Both the position numbers and the translations under genes were made by a program. From the NCBI RefSeq assembly GCF_011075055.1, contig NW_025401100.1, positions 1 to 64,000 of the forward strand: a stretch of DNA of 64,000 nt, read 5' to 3'. This DNA is from Mangifera indica. Lineage: Eukaryota; Streptophyta; Magnoliopsida; Sapindales; Anacardiaceae. Below are positions 21,923 through 35,604 of this stretch, piece after piece (the stretch's first letter is position 1; each line of letters begins with the position of its first letter). The notes under the pieces are model-generated. The model was not told the DNA's origin and ran no database searches. It was given only the letters and a program-made list of their open reading frames with translations.

Positions 21923-24900
21923 TCAACTGAATTTGCCAATTTCCATCTTCTTCCTGATGGCCTTTTGACCATGGTATATAAATGAGTCTATGATTCCCGA
22001 AACAGTGAAAACACCTGAATACAGCAATTATCAATATACTAAAAATAATTTATCAGTAAAATAAAAGCATTACAGTAAAAAGTAATTCTTGGTAACCAAA
22101 TTGAAGTGGTGAGGTCAATTTCCAGTGGAAAACATAAAGATAATTTTGAATTATGGAGTAGTGACCATATACAAAAAAGAAAGGCACAACACCACAGGTC
22201 AAAGTTTGAGGCACAAACAGAAATTTCACATGAATACAATTTAAACAATTAAAAGAACCAACAAACAGTAGATATTGTTTCACTGAGAATAGTATATGCA
22301 TACATAGGTAAGATCTAGTTCAAATGGTGATGATGGTCAGTTCACAAAGATAGTGATAGAATCCCATCAATTTAAAACTTTATGCTAAGCGACTGAAACA
22401 ATACCAGGGAAAAAATGCAACTCCTTATCAGACACTAAATCAACAAGGGGATAATAGAAAATATTTATTTCATTGTTTCTATCCTTTTTCTCTCTTTTAC
22501 TTCTCAAGAAGAAAAAGTTAGGTTCTGGGAGTGGGAGTGAAACAATTGGTAATTACCTCCAACAATAGCACAAACGTTAGTTAGGAAGTGCAAGAATGAC
22601 GCATGTTCTTCTGTGAAAGTCACCTGCAACAAGCAAACCAGACAGAATAAGAATGGGCCTAGGGGAGGGAAAAAAAGATAAAACTTTCAAGTTACCCGAT
22701 ATCATGAAGACATAGACAACCAGAAATCAAGACTACAACTTGCTATTGTCAAGTTATAAGTGAAACTGCACCTTGATTGGAGAAAGGTCATAAAAAAAGA
22801 AGACCCCTGGAAGGGTCTGAAGGTGACCTAGTTCTGCACTTCTGAAATGTTCAGTTACAGAGAACTGCCAAGGTAGATTGCATGAAAATATGACATCAAC
22901 TTGAGTAGAGCACAAAACAAAAATGAGAAACTAATCACTCAAAGGAGTTTAAACACACCTGATTTGACTGGATAGTATTCCCATGTACATCAGTGTACAC
23001 AGTTGGTACAACCTGCAGAATCAGAATATTAATTGTAGATAACCTCAATTGAAAGTTTCCACGACTGGTGTGCTAATTGTTTGGTAAGCAGTAATGTGAT
23101 AACCATGGAAGCTTATTTTAAGAGTCAGTACTAGTAGGTTCAATAGAATTCTACAGTGATTGTAAATATTTAGTTGCATGGATAAAATTCAATAATTCTG
23201 AATCATTGCACAAAAGCTCAAGACAGAGCAACGCTGCAGTTATGACTATTCCACTATCATGTAAAAAATTTACCACATTAAGCATGTAATAAGGACAATT
23301 GAAAAGGTGGATGATCCAAATGTAAGCAACAGGACTTGTCTTTCGATTGACTATGCTTTTGTCTTTCAAAACTCAGATTCAGACAAGAAAATGAAATTAT
23401 CTTAGAACAGCAAGGGAGTTGTATAAAGAAAATAATTAGAGACTAGGGATACTATACTGCCTTTAGTTCCCAAGGCATAAGGAAAAGGAAAACGATGTGC
23501 AGTAAATACAGAAACAATCATCCAGAATATTTACCTTGATGAAATATTGATACATCCCATTTGGTGTTTCATGTGTCCAATGCACACTGAAATTTAAAAA
23601 GAGAAAGAAAAGGTTTTAAAGCATACGCCAACAATAAAACTTATTTCAATATAAAGAATCCCAGAAAAACCTAGGTAGGAGAATTGAAACTCTATAAAAC
23701 TGGAATGCTAAGCTTAAGAGGATTGCAAGGAATGAAAGATAAAATTACCCATCGAGAGGATTGACAACACCAGGCAAATTTGCCCCAAAAGCTAATTTAT
23801 TGATCTGGTGACTTATCTGTATCATGTATAAGAAATTAAGAATATGACTTAACCAACAGATCATGCTCTGAAGAATAGAAGGGAATACGGTCTTGAACCG
23901 ATATGTATTTTACAATTACTAACCAAAGCAGCAACTTATCTTACATTAAAACTATCCTTTTGAAATGTCAGTATATCATGTACATGAACACCTGATTGAT
24001 GAAAGCTTTTCCCAGGAGCAAAATGGAAATTCCCAGCCACCTTATTGACTTCCAAGAACCCATATATATTACATCCTTCACCTTCTTCTTCCTTAATTCT
24101 TTGCAAAAAACCTTCTCTTTTGCACTAAATGATAAGAAAGGAAAAAGTGTTAAAAAGTATAATTTCCTAAACCAAAGTTCATAATTTCCATATTCAACAA
24201 ATATAAATCAAATAACAATTAATTCTAGTAAAATGGACAATCAAATATAGAGGACAACATCTACCAGAAACCAAAAAATATTAATTTTTATCATTTCAAA
24301 AAAACAGAAGTACAACAATAATAATTTCAGGTAATTCATCATCATAGTTCAAGTTACATCTGTCCTCTAGGAAACACAAGCACTCATACTCACAAACCTG
24401 GTCAACCAGATTCGGTGTCAATGACCAACCTTTCTTCCGATATGCTTCACGAACTTCCTCACAGGAATTACAACAGTCTTCATCTGACTGCAAAACATAT
24501 ATATATATATGTATGTATATATAAGTATTCATAAAGAATAAAAAGGAATTCTCTTAGATTAATCACACAAAGGTTATCTTCGATCCATATCTATAAACAA
24601 TCATATGAAGAGACATTCAAGCAACATTCACCAAGACCCCATCAAAGCCATACATAGTGCAGCCATAAGCGAACAAATTAGACATCTATTAAAGAGAAGC
24701 AAAAGGAGAACAACATAATTTGCAAAATCACAAACCCAATATTACAATTAGTACATCTAGGTGACTAACAATATTAATCTCTGTTAAGTGGTCATGAACA
24801 TAGCAGCAAATCCATAAATAGCAAATCTTTTGCACAGTTCTAAAAGAGGTATTGAGCTGGCATCCACAACAATAAAGTAAATGGAAATGAAGTACTAGCC

Positions 24901-27258
24901 TGCAGATAAACAATAGAAAATGCTTACTGTTTCAGCACCAAAACAGGAACCACAATATGTCTCATTGTGTTCAAGCCGGCCACCATGTCTCTGTAAAGGC
25001 TTCTCAATCTGTTTATGCAGTGAGCAGTGATGAGAATAAAAAGAGGAAAAAGTAGTTCTTACATTCACCTGATAACAGAATATCTTAAACACAATGGTCA
25101 TGTGTGAAGCACAAAAATAAAGAAATATTATAGGGAGTTGCTACTTGGTTGGAGTAATTGAGAGAACGATATTTGTCAACTCATGTAATTTTAGAGATAG
25201 CCAACCCATACTTGGGAAGTCTAAATTCTCACCACATATTTATAACTGAACATGATCAGGTAAATTTAATCCTTAAAACAATGCAACACACAGATGTTTT
25301 GGAAATCTTAGTCTTAAGAAAATAATTTCAATCAGTGTCTTCTTACCTTAGGAGCACCAATCCCCTCCTGTCTTGTTTCAATGACATTACCGTGATTATC
25401 TAATCGTTTCTTGAAAATGTCATGTTTCTGCAAATTGCACGAAAAAGCAAAAATTAAAATGTCAAAGTTACCTAAGGTCTCAAGCATTGAGTACATGAAC
25501 AGTGCTAACACATGACTCCTGGCAATACGTACTACATCAAGGTGTTGCTCCCCGCTGATGTCCATGGCATCAAGACTGAGTATAGAACATGGAAGTGCAG
25601 GAAAAGTGACATCAAACTGAACTTTCAAGCATAAAAAATGGCACGTTATCAATTATTTGCATCAAAATGGAAAAAGTTTATCACACTATACTAGATAAAA
25701 AAGACAAAAATTACCACAATTTCAATAGGAGAAAATGCAATTGAAAAGATATAACAGATCCATAAATGACAAGAATAAACTAATCTTGATATGTACAAAA
25801 TGAAAAAGTTAATAGTATAAAGAACCAGAGGCTTGCACAATAGAACACTTCCAATTTATTGGCCCAGATAGTTGTAATAAAAACTTGAATAAAATTAAGG
25901 CTAAAAAAATTATATTAAGAAACATGGAATCTAGAAAGCCAGACGACATTACATTGATATGTAAAGTTTCTCCTCTTGAAGTATCTACCACAAGCTTCGT
26001 TTCAGTTGCAGCATGGAGATACAATCCTGCAACAGGAGACACAGCAAGCGAGGTAAATTAAAATTAATGCCAGCAGATAAGGAAAAATCTAAACCACTAT
26101 TAGATGCAAAACAACAAAAGCAAACAGACTAATCTCAAAATCAAGTGTATACAATTTTCCATGGCTTGAAACAAGCCAGAAAATAATCCTCTCAACAGTA
26201 CGGACTACAATCAGAAAGACAAGGAACAATGACATTTCTAAAAATTTTATGTCTGGCTAAAGTTGATATTAAAAGCAAACCAACTTTAAGGCCATGTAAA
26301 GGTCTTCCCAATAAAGTGCACCACATCTCCAATTGGAATCTCAGACAAGGAACAGCAATAACAATGGATTATGGGATTGCTCCTTCCAGGTCAAGCAAAT
26401 TGGAACTATGAAATTCAATGAATCTGATATTACATTTGAAGCCTTTGACCCACACCTTCATAAAGAAACATGTTTCCCACCCAAGCATTTTCCCCGAACA
26501 ACCACTTTCATGGTAATAAATAGAGTGCCATATCAAAATTTTAAAATAAAACTACAGAAGTATAATGCATCCTTATAATTGACGAAGTTAAAATAATCAA
26601 GCAAATTACAGGTTCGTCAACAAAAAATTAGGGGCACCCTGTTCCACACTTTTTCAATCCTTAAATGGTTTTTACAAGGTTTTTTTTTTTTTTTGCACCT
26701 TTGGGATAGAATAAGGTTAAAAATATTATGACTATAGCTAATGAAAATTAAGAAACAAACTATTAATATTGAATCGAAAACAGCATTAAGAATTTGCACC
26801 ACTGCAATTCAACAATCCCTAATAAATTACTAAATAATTCGCATATATGAAGTATTCAAGAAAGTCTTAGCTTATTGTTGGAAGCATGAAATAAGGCCTC
26901 AAAATAAATGTTGTTATTGTCTTCTTCAGAAAGATAAGCTCGGTAAGATGTCGAATTCCACTTGCATTCTACCGAGCAAAGTCTTAAATTCTAACAAAAT
27001 AAATTATTCGCACAATTAACTATAATTAAATCTTTTATCTACAAACAAATACAGATTCAAATAAAACCTAAAAAGGCTGAGATTCAATTCAGAAGAAAGA
27101 AATTCGAAACACGTACGGAGCTCGGAGAAGAAGAGCAAAAACATGACGACCGAGGAGACGAGGGTGATAACGCCACCGGAGAGCGTGCGGCTGTAGAAAT
27201 CCTCATTGATTTTCGGATAAGCGTCCAAATTGCGTAGCCTATACATAATGCCGTCCAT
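21923..27258 (-). CDS. ERGIC3: ERGIC3/Erv46-type ER-Golgi cargo receptor, 13 exons, 385 aa
   Basis: Exons in coding order: 27117-27258, 25953-26026, 25533-25616, 25347-25427, 24928-25008, 24398-24487, 23945-24124, 23749-23816, 23535-23586, 22959-23012, 22772-22864, 22557-22623 and 21923-22014. All borders are GT-AG and phases agree throughout (1158 bp). The protein starts MDGIMYRLRNLDAYPKINED, followed by transmembrane helix 1 (about 28-45). Lumenal motifs include LYLHAATETKLVVDT, FDVTFPALPC and the Cys-rich YCGSC (145-149) and DEDCCNSCEE (156-165), then NFHFAPGKSF and SVTEHFRSAELG. A second membrane helix (about 344-368) precedes a short basic cytosolic tail, RKKMEIGKFS. The length matches the plant family (about 386 aa). 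Erv46/ERGIC3 pairs with Erv41 and cycles in COPII/COPI vesicles, retrieving or exporting cargo. Nothing is broken. Intron 1 (about 1.1 kb) is the longest. Confidence 0.95.
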
Positions 27259-27619
27259 ACAATGAAATTGTCGCGATTGAATTGATCTATCAGTGTAAAT
27301 TTAATCAAATTTATAATCCAATGTCCAACAGTGCTGATTTGAAAAATTAAAACCAAAAATCTAAATCGTCTGAGAAGGCACGCAACGCCCCATTTGTAAT
27401 TCGGAAATTTTGATTTGTTTCAACGATGAGTTTAAGATTTGAAGACCTAAACTACGGTCTTGGCGCTGTCTATCTGTTTCTCTTTTGGGCGAACGAGAAG
27501 GCTGCGGTGAGGGCCATTGCTGGACAGTAGCGTATCTCGGGTTTTTAGTACGGAAGCTCTCACGTATTATTTTTGTATTTTAGCGATACTTTACATCTAA
27601 TTGTATATTAAGATAATTA
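27259..27619. other. Promoter side of the ERGIC3-like gene
   Basis: 5' leader and proximal promoter on the minus strand. No clear TATA box. Contains GAGAAGGCTGCGGTGAGGGCC. No gene on the other strand. Confidence 0.4.
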
Positions 27620-27960
27620 GAGGTGCCGTAGGCCGAGCCAGGTCGGTTATGCTGTCCACAAGGTCTTAGGGTTGGGTCAAATCTTAGGTTTACACAATTG
27701 GGATCTTTTGGGTCAAATCAGTATACAAAATATATAAGACCTTAGCTTGATCCTATGTATATGGAACAGAGCTTTTAATGAGTCGGTATGTTAATTTAAA
27801 TAGATATATATTTTTTATATTATAATTATTTATTTATTAATTTTTTAAATAATATTTATGCAGTATTGGGTTCGGGTCTAGCCCCCGACACAACCTGACC
27901 AACCAAACTAAAATTTTTTGCTTCTATCAGGCGCGGGCCAGCTGACCCATTTAACATATC
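27620..27960. repeat. GGGTC-rich repeat remnant
   Basis: GGCCGAGCCAGGTCGGTTATG, GGGTTGGGTCAAATC, TTTTGGGTCAAATC, an AT core and then GTTCGGGTCTAGCCC and GCGCGGGCCAGCTGACCC. The G/C-rich flanks around an AT-rich centre resemble common plant non-autonomous DNA elements and the segment at 2855-3180. Boundaries are uncertain. Confidence 0.35.
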
Positions 27961-28147
27961 TAAATTGACATATAAATATGTATATGAAAAAGCTGGCTCA
28001 AGAGCCCATTCTCTACCTCAACCCTTGGCCCACCATAAGTATAATACTGTTCCAAGCCCAAAGGGAGATATTCTTTAATTAAACATCCAAGCTATCAACC
28101 AATCCATTTATTTTCTAATAAATAAGAAAACTTAGAATTTGTTTGGT

Positions 28148-28402
28148 GGTAGAAGCTGAATTATATACTATTAAATTTAGATTTGAAGTAGTTAGAGAGC
28201 ATGAAATTTCAAATGTTTATATCAAATCGGACTCTAAAGTAGTAATTTCATCTGGTGTATTCTACACATCGAGGTATAGGTCATTTTACTAAATTACTTA
28301 ACAACATTAATAATATATATAATGAGAATTGATAAATGAGGTTTGTGCATGCATTTCGAGAAGCAAATAAAATTACTGATTAGGTGTTTAAATTTGTTTT
28401 AG
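28148..28402 (+). pseudogene. Decayed RNase H-like (RVT_3) domain, retrotransposon remnant
   Basis: From 28148 the sequence reads VEAELYTIKFRFEVVREHEI, then SNVYIKSDSKVVISS, the typical EAE...SDS pattern of the plant non-LTR RNase H-like domain. Stops and a frame change follow. At about 28348-28400 another frame reads RFVHAFREANKITD followed by TAG where Trp is usual, matching the final H.FREAN..AD motif. Middle sequence is eroded. It may come from a LINE or from the related host RNase H-like family. It is clearly non-functional. Confidence 0.7.
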
Positions 28403-31400
28403 ATTTATTTAATGAGTTGACAAATTAACATTCTATCAGAATTCATTAATAAAGTTGCGAGAGATCATTTTGACGAAAAACATTAAGAATTTAGACTTAG
28501 ATTAATGTCTTTGTTTTTTATGTCAATTTTTTGGGTCTTTAACCTTAATTTTGTATTAAAAGAAACTTATACAATTAATAATATTTTTCATAATCATTGC
28601 AACAAATAATAAAAACATGTTTAATTTTAATATACCATTGGTGATGGGTCACTTAACTGGTTTTACGTCTTTTTTTCACTCACATTATTTATTAAGAGCC
28701 AATATTATTGACTCTTGGATGATGGGGGAATCTCGATGCTATTTCATTTGCAAATGCACAATGATTCTTCCAAGTCAATGATAAAAAAAGGTAGCCTGCA
28801 CAAGTCAACCCATAATATGTATATACATTTCATCGAATCATCATTCATGTACACCATTTCTATTTCTTCTCCAATCCCCATGCACGTAATCTGCTCAAAG
28901 TTTGTTTTTCTGGAAGTGTATCAATGATGATGTTATCATGCTCCCTTGAGAGATGTCTCAATGTATGTAACATGTACATAAAGGTAATGGCAAATGCATT
29001 TTTCTTTCATGCAGAACTGTTGAGCGTTGAACCCAACAACGCAGCAAAGTTGCTTCCTCAAATCCTCTCTACTTTGTGGCTACCATTCAGCCTCTCAGCA
29101 CCGGCAGACTGCTACCCAAATTAAACTAATCAGCCAATGGATTTGATTTAGAAAGATTTATACAACATGGTTGATTGAGTTATGCTATTGCCGTTTCATT
29201 GGCTTGGAGTTGTAGATATTCTTTAATGACCATCCATTTTATAATAAAGAAACTTCCTCTTTAAGTTTAAAATTTTGGGTATCTTGGAATTTTGCTTCGA
29301 AAGAAAAATTAGCTACTTGCATACTTGCATTAAAGAAGTTATATCCGATATATTTTTGTATTCTCTTGCTCATTGGGATGCCATGAGACTTCCACTATTC
29401 GTCAACTTGTAAGGAACCTTCCAAGAATATGAAATCTTTGTCACAATGAAACCGTTCTTTTAACAAAAAAATTTCTATACTTGCTTCTAATAAAAGTTGA
29501 AAAGAGTTTTTCTATTCCATCGGGTATTGACTACTTTATCGTTCCAAAGATGCCATACACTTTCATTTTTGATCGTTCAAGTACATTTCACTAGCTGGAA
29601 CCGCAAAATCTATAGTTGTTTTTGAGGCAAGGTCCTTTCCAACATGTTTTGCAATAATAAAGCACGTGAAAATTATTGATATCTTAATGTTAGATATCGT
29701 ATCACGTTTCGACTTTCTGTCCATCGATCTCAGTCACTATACATGGTGCATAAAGATGTAAGCAAATCATTTGCAAGCTTGCCTTCAAATCAAATTATTG
29801 AGTCGAGCAGGCCTCCTTCTTCAGTGTTAAGTGGAATTAGAAGAATATTACCAAGTGTTCAATTATAAAATGATTATCAGTTGGGTCTTGTGTCAAATTT
29901 AAATCAAATCTTTTGATTCACTTATTATTTGACTTGAGATGGACCTAATTCGAAGATTAATTCAGATTTTCCCGCAAAATAAGTTGTTGTCATTGTCAGG
30001 AAAGGGAGAAGAAAAGTTCGATTTTACCTTAACAATTGTGTTTAATTAGGTATATCCCTCAGAATAAATTTAATTTATTGTGTGACAACTAGAGTAAAAA
30101 AGGATAGACAATAGAAGAAGGGGAAAAAGCACATGATTATGGCGAATGAGACAAATTGCAGCTCTGAATAAAAACAGTAGATTTGAAAACAACAAGAACA
30201 AAAAGAACCCTAGATTTTTCTGAATCATCAAAAGAACTTAATATTATTTCTTCAACAAGTGTTTGTATTTCTGATTACAAATTAAATCATACATAAAATC
30301 TCTTTTATAAAGAGTTCAACTGTCTAACAACAAATTTCCCAATTGTAGATCTACAAAAAAATATCTTAATTCTTAATTGCGTGTTGTCGACTGTCCAATG
30401 TCGGACACTGAATTCTCCAAAATATTTGAGCAAAAGAGGAGAGTAATTGATAACCCTAGGCCCTCTCTCTCTACACAGTTTTTATGCGCTCAAAAACGTT
30501 GCAAATTTGTCTAAACTCACCGTTTTAATTTTCCGCCATTAAAACCTTTTGACTCCATTAATTACACATTTGCTTTTGTTCTTCTCTCTCTGATAACAGT
30601 TCTTCGCGGGTGTCATCTCTTTGTGGATGTTTACAGTGAATGACATATTCCTTATAGAAGTACAATTTTCTGTGGGTGCATAGTCTATGTCACAGGTGTC
30701 TTCTCGTGACTGCCCTTTAAAGAACTTTTGGGAATGGAGAAGAATGAGTAGAGACAAAATGATCCAATAGAGGCATTACTGAACGTACGTCGTAAGATGT
30801 AACGTGAGCTGCATTTATTGTTGTTGAATAATCAATGCAACTTTGGACTATGGCAGTTGGTGCAAAGGGCACTAACAAATATATGAAAGAAATTATAAGT
30901 GGCAACTCAAAGGATCTTGGCAATAATAAGTGTAATGAATGCTTTATTTATTTTATGCCAAACTCACCAAGATAACGATAAAGTATTGATAATAATTATG
31001 TCCTGAGAATGTTCCAACTTAACATAAGTACATCAACCTTGATTTTTCCAAATTTAAATAATATCAACGAAAGATTATGCCTAGTTAGAGGCATGTATAT
31101 TAAACATAAGTTGGGTGTAAAATAATCACCATAACCAATATCTTATTTCCCATGTTGCTACATAAAGTATACTAAAATCTACTTTCATGCATGAATAAAT
31201 GGCTTTAAATCTCTCTCCCTTTATACTCTATCATCCTTCAATTTTTTAAAATTAAATCTTATTAAAGAAATGAGTGAACCAAAGTAACTGTATAGATGCA
31301 TGGCATCATGAAAATGTGGGCACCTTGAATAGCTTCTAAAATGAACACTAGAGTAGATGCTCAAAGGCATATATACAATCACAGCATTCCACTTTTCATA

Positions 31401-32630
31401 TCCACCACTGTAAGAATATTAAAGTCCATAAAAATCTAGAAAATCCAAATTATGTTATGGTGGTGGGGTTGGTGGTGGGGGATACAGAGATTAGGGTTTC
31501 AGTGGAGAAGTGAAGTGGTGGGCAATGGCAATAGCACGAATGAATGAGTGGGTTAAGCACTAGAGGCATGATTTGTGGGTCCTTATGAATCATTAATCGC
31601 CATTGCTAAATGACTTTTCTTGTCAAGAAAAGCAAAAATTGTGGAGCCATCTTATAATTCCGCAGCGTCTGTTTTTTTTCCATTGGAGGCCCCATGCATT
31701 CTTCTCAACCGAAACCTGCCCATGGGATCTCCCCTTCCTCTTCTGGCAGTTTTTTCAGTTGCCTTTATTTCTAATTATGACTTCTGTTTTCTTGATGGTC
31801 TTTCTATGTTTGGTTATAAATTTTTCAGTGGAGATTTCTTTGAAGACGAAAAATCTCCTCTAATCAACAACATTTTCTATATAACAAATAACCACAGCCA
31901 TGAGTGGTGCTTGATAATGTATCATAGAAATTGGCTGGCACTAAATAAAATGTACTTTTTTTTTTCCTTTGTAGTTGTGCCGCACTGAAATGACTAAATA
32001 CCAGCTTGAGGATGATGAATGAATTAACGTCCATTATATTAAGGTACATGCATATAAATCAGGTTAGCTAGTGACATTTGACCAGTCGAATTATGTGATG
32101 TAAGACAATTGGTTAAAGATTACCAGTCGGCAACATCCCATGTGTCGTTTCATGTGATCGATGTCTAATTTTACAAATCCACAAACCAAATCCCATATCA
32201 AAAATTTGGTACTACATGTGATGCTGTTTATTATATGAAGCTTTTGAAATGACGTAGGACTGACTTGGGCTATCTGCCGACTAAACCAAACTTTAATCAA
32301 TTTCGCCGACTAAAATGTACATATGTTGGGATTCTTGATAATTAATCAGGAATATTTAGTTTCATATTGAATAAATGGAAGTTTATATTGTGAGTGGATA
32401 TGGATCATAAAAGATGGATAAACCAGATCCAGGAGCCCTAAACTTGGAGGCTACAATATTTATCTTCCATAATCACATCAACTTTTTAGTGTTGAAAAAA
32501 AAATTAATGCCATACAAATCTACATAAATCCATGTCTTGTATTTTATTAGCTCCATGAAAGTGATCCTTAAAGAACATTTACATTCTGCTCTAGGCCCTC
32601 CAGTGAAGCTCCCGATGACACATCTAAAAA
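28403..32630. other. Gene-poor intergenic DNA
   Basis: A 4.2 kb stretch without a convincing gene. Open frames at 28715-28927, 28924-29124, 30539-30757, 30717-30923, 31603-31863 and 31620-31988 (longest 122 codons) lack recognisable domains, and their candidate starts are arbitrary. A GGTGGTGGGG tract lies near 31460. Some of 29150-29600 has the texture of old transposon coding DNA, but no motif could be named. Confidence 0.5.
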
Positions 32631-32639
32631 TTTGGCAAA

Positions 32640-33668
32640 GGCCAAAAGACTTATTCCCACTTACAGATATATATTAGGCTTATAAGTACGAAAATTAAAA
32701 CTCATGTTACATAAAATTAAATGATTTGTGTTAAAGTCCAATCTACCACACTTCTGTACTACTCACTTATGTTGTTTTTATTTGATGTGAGACTCTTTAA
32801 CTCCAACACAATTTCTTAAGTGCAACCACCATAGGTCATTTAATTATGTGTGTTTCTACCTAGTATTCAGGATCAAGTTAGACTGTTAGACCTACACATT
32901 ATGGGTGTGTTTCTATTTAGTATCCAGGATCAAATTAGGCTTTTAGACCCATCCATTGGATTTTAGACTTGATACCATGTAAAAATATATTGGATCTATA
33001 AGTGTGGAGATCGAAACTTTTATTATACAAAACCAATTAACTTGTGTTAAGGTCTAATCTATCACACTTATATATCACTCATTTATATTTTTTTTATTTG
33101 ATGTAAGACTCTTTAGTCTCCAACTCCACCCAAGGTATAATGCATTCTCAAACTTTCATTTATTAAATTTTGAAAATCTAAATATTTACTTGTCTGTTAA
33201 ATTTTGTTGTTACTATGAAAGATAAAACTGTCATTTATAAATTTTATTTAAAGAAAAAAATTTATCTCCTTTTCTCACTTTAGTTTTTGAAAACTAACAG
33301 TTTTGTTTATAACTTAGTTTTAAAAAGTTACTTTTTAATCCTACCGTTGATTGACGTGAAATCAATTGTATATTTTAAACTTTGGGGAGAGCGAGCAACT
33401 ATTAATCTTAAAATATGAAAATTTTGGATGGAGTGGTGGAAAAGTAATTTTTTTAAAACTAAGTTATGAAAGAATTATTAGTTTTCAAAATTAAAGTAGA
33501 AAAAATGAGATAAATTTTTCTTTCTTTAAATAAAATTATTAAATAACAATTTTACTTCTAACAATAATAATGAAATTTAATAGATATGTGAGTATTTAAA
33601 ATTTTAAAACTTAACAAATAAAAGTTTGAAGATACACTAAACCTTGGGTGAGAATAAGTCTTTCAGGC
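32640..33668. mobile_element. Foldback (MULE-like) element, copy 6, split by a nested insertion
   Basis: It begins GGCCAAAAGACTTATTCCCAC, then is interrupted at about 32661. The family sequence resumes at 33125 with ACCCAAGGTATAATGC and ends GGTGAGAATAAGTCTTTCAGGC. The arms are complementary (AAAGTAACTTTTTA-like on both sides; AATTATTAGTTTTCAAAATTAAAG against TTAGTTTTTGAAAACTAACAG). The flanks are TTTGGCAAA at 32631-32639 and TTTGGCGAA at 33669-33677, an 8/9 duplication. Confidence 0.75.
32661..33124. mobile_element. Nested insertion with internal direct repeats, type unknown
   Basis: It separates the two parts of foldback copy 6. Its ends are near-direct repeats of about 130 bp: AAATGATTTGTGTTAAAGTCC...TGTGAGACTCTTTAACTCC on the left, and TTAACTTGTGTTAAGGTCT...TGTAAGACTCTTTAGTCTCC on the right. 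The middle has a ~56 bp tandem pair, GTGTTTCTACCTAGTATTC then GTGTTTCTATTTAGTATCC (about 32845-32957). CCAC at both junctions may be a 4-bp target duplication. Small LTR-like or TRIM-like origin is possible but unproven. Confidence 0.45.
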
Positions 33669-33677
33669 TTTGGCGAA

Positions 33678-34918
33678 AACGAATATTTATTAGTAGATTG
33701 ATTTTGACACCCTTTTTAAGTAATGTATATTCGTTTCACATCTTGGAATTTTTTACTTTACTAATAAATCAAAAACATATTCTTAATAATAAAAGTGGGA
33801 CAACTATATGAAGGCCACGTGAGATTTCACTAGTCAGAGCCAGGCTGGTTGCTGAAGAAAGAAAGGAATTATGAAACCCACGAGGATTTAATGCTTAGAA
33901 TTAACAACAAAAACCAATGAAACATTGTCTTACACACATGCTTTTATCTTAAAAATGAAGACATTTAATTGAAAGCCTACCAATTAGATAGATATCAGAG
34001 TCAAATTCCTAACTAATGAGATTCGGTTTCCTGAACAATGAATGATGCATCAAAGTAGAAAGTTTTAACTTAGTAAAAGATTCGTGCGAAAGTTATTCTC
34101 AAGACTAAGGCAAGGTGGTTGCGTTTTTCGGGCATTAATATAAAGATTTTGATGGCCTTAAAATCTAACTTTAGCTTGCCTAACTCTCTCCTTTTGACAT
34201 TCTTCAACCGCCCCAACTTTGAATTTCAATCTCCCCATAACGTGCTAATTGCTTAAACGCATCTCCCAAGCCCTCCTGGTTTGACCATCTACATATATTT
34301 ATATTCAAGATGCCTATGCTTTGCAAAAGGTAGAGTAATACATTCTACATTCAAATCTGCACATTCAATAAATTTAACCACAGAAAATGTAAAAATGGAA
34401 TACAGCAATGATTTTGGAAACTTCCACCGTCTTTTTTTGTAGTCCTTGTCAACGTTTTTCATAATATAATTATGATAGTCTAAAAGAAGGATACATGAAC
34501 GTAAGCTGTAAAAGTTTCTTTTAAAACAGGAAAGGCCTTTGTCCGTTTCCATGAATGCAATAATACATCAATTAAAGGGCAATTATGTTGAGATCATCAG
34601 CCGACTAAATGAAAAGAAAAGCCATGCATGCGCGAACACCCAATACCTAATGTAGAGACGAAACAAGCTGCTGTTTTCATTTGAAACTACAAGAGGTTAG
34701 GTTTGGAGCCGCTTGTTTCACAAAACTTTACAAGGGGCGGCGTCATCTTAATAATTTGCCAATTGCCATGCATAAACTTTGTTGTTCAATCATGTGTTTG
34801 TAAAAATGACACAAGAATGGGTTTCCCACAAGGTCAAGTTACCCTAAAAGTCTAAATTGATGAATAGTCAAATAAATTGCATGCATGAAACATGTGCATG
34901 AGTAAATAATAAAATAAA
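33678..34918. other. Intergenic DNA, no gene seen
   Basis: No coding signal. An 87-codon minus-strand frame at 34289-34552 has no recognisable domain. Confidence 0.5.
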
Positions 34919-35604
34919 GGCCAAAGGACTCTTAAAATTAGTGTTTTTCCAAAATTTTATCTATTAATTTTAAAAATCTCAAACATCTATCTATTTATTA
35001 ATTATTGCAGTTAATGTTAGAGATAAAATTATTATTTAACAAAAATATTTGAAAAAACTAAAACTTTCCTGTATATTCCCTACAAGTTTAAAAATCTAAC
35101 AATTTCCTCTCCCTTACCACCAGCACCCCCACCCAAGGTTTGAAAAATCATTATTTTCCCCCTAGGGTTCTAATCTCCTCTTTCAAACAACAATCTCTTC
35201 TTCGGCCATTGGCGTTCTCTCTCCTGGACTTTTTGTTGCCCTCCCCTGGCCGTCTTCTTATTTGATGAAGACAATTTCGTCTTAGTTTCCAACAAAGATG
35301 GTGGGGAGCCTGGGAGGAAAAGAAAAAATTGATGACTGGAGAAAGGATATTTGCCGAAGAGAGGGGATCAAAACTTTAGAGGGTGATTTTTCAAACCTTG
35401 AATGAGGAAAAATTATTAAATTTTTAAACTTTTGGAAGGAAATGTAATAAATTTTTTGTTTTTTAAAATATTTTTGTTAAATAATAATTTTATTCTGATA
35501 CTAATTACAAAAATTAATAAATAATTAAGTGTTTAAAATTTTCTAAGTTAATAGATAAAACTTTAAGAAAACACTAATCTTTGGGGAGAATAAATTCTTT
35601 AACC
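34919..35604. mobile_element. Foldback (MULE-like) element, copy 7
   Basis: Left GGCCAAAGGACTCTTAAAATTAG and right CTAATCTTTGGGGAGAATAAATTC...AACC are inverted. Arms match over most of their length (GATAAAATTATTATTTAAC against GTTAAATAATAATTTTATTC). The core has CTTATTTGATGAAGACAATTT and CTCTCCTGG. Flanks TAAAATAAA and TTAAAGAAA match at 7 of 9 positions. Confidence 0.7.

Noticed and set aside
30539..30923. Two minus-strand frames of 72 and 68 codons
   Set aside because: They read slightly coding-like but match no family I can name. They could be old transposon DNA, and evidence is insufficient.
31603..31988. Overlapping frames of 86 and 122 codons
   Set aside because: No domain, no splice or promoter context, and biased composition rich in Phe/Leu from T-rich DNA. 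Probably chance.
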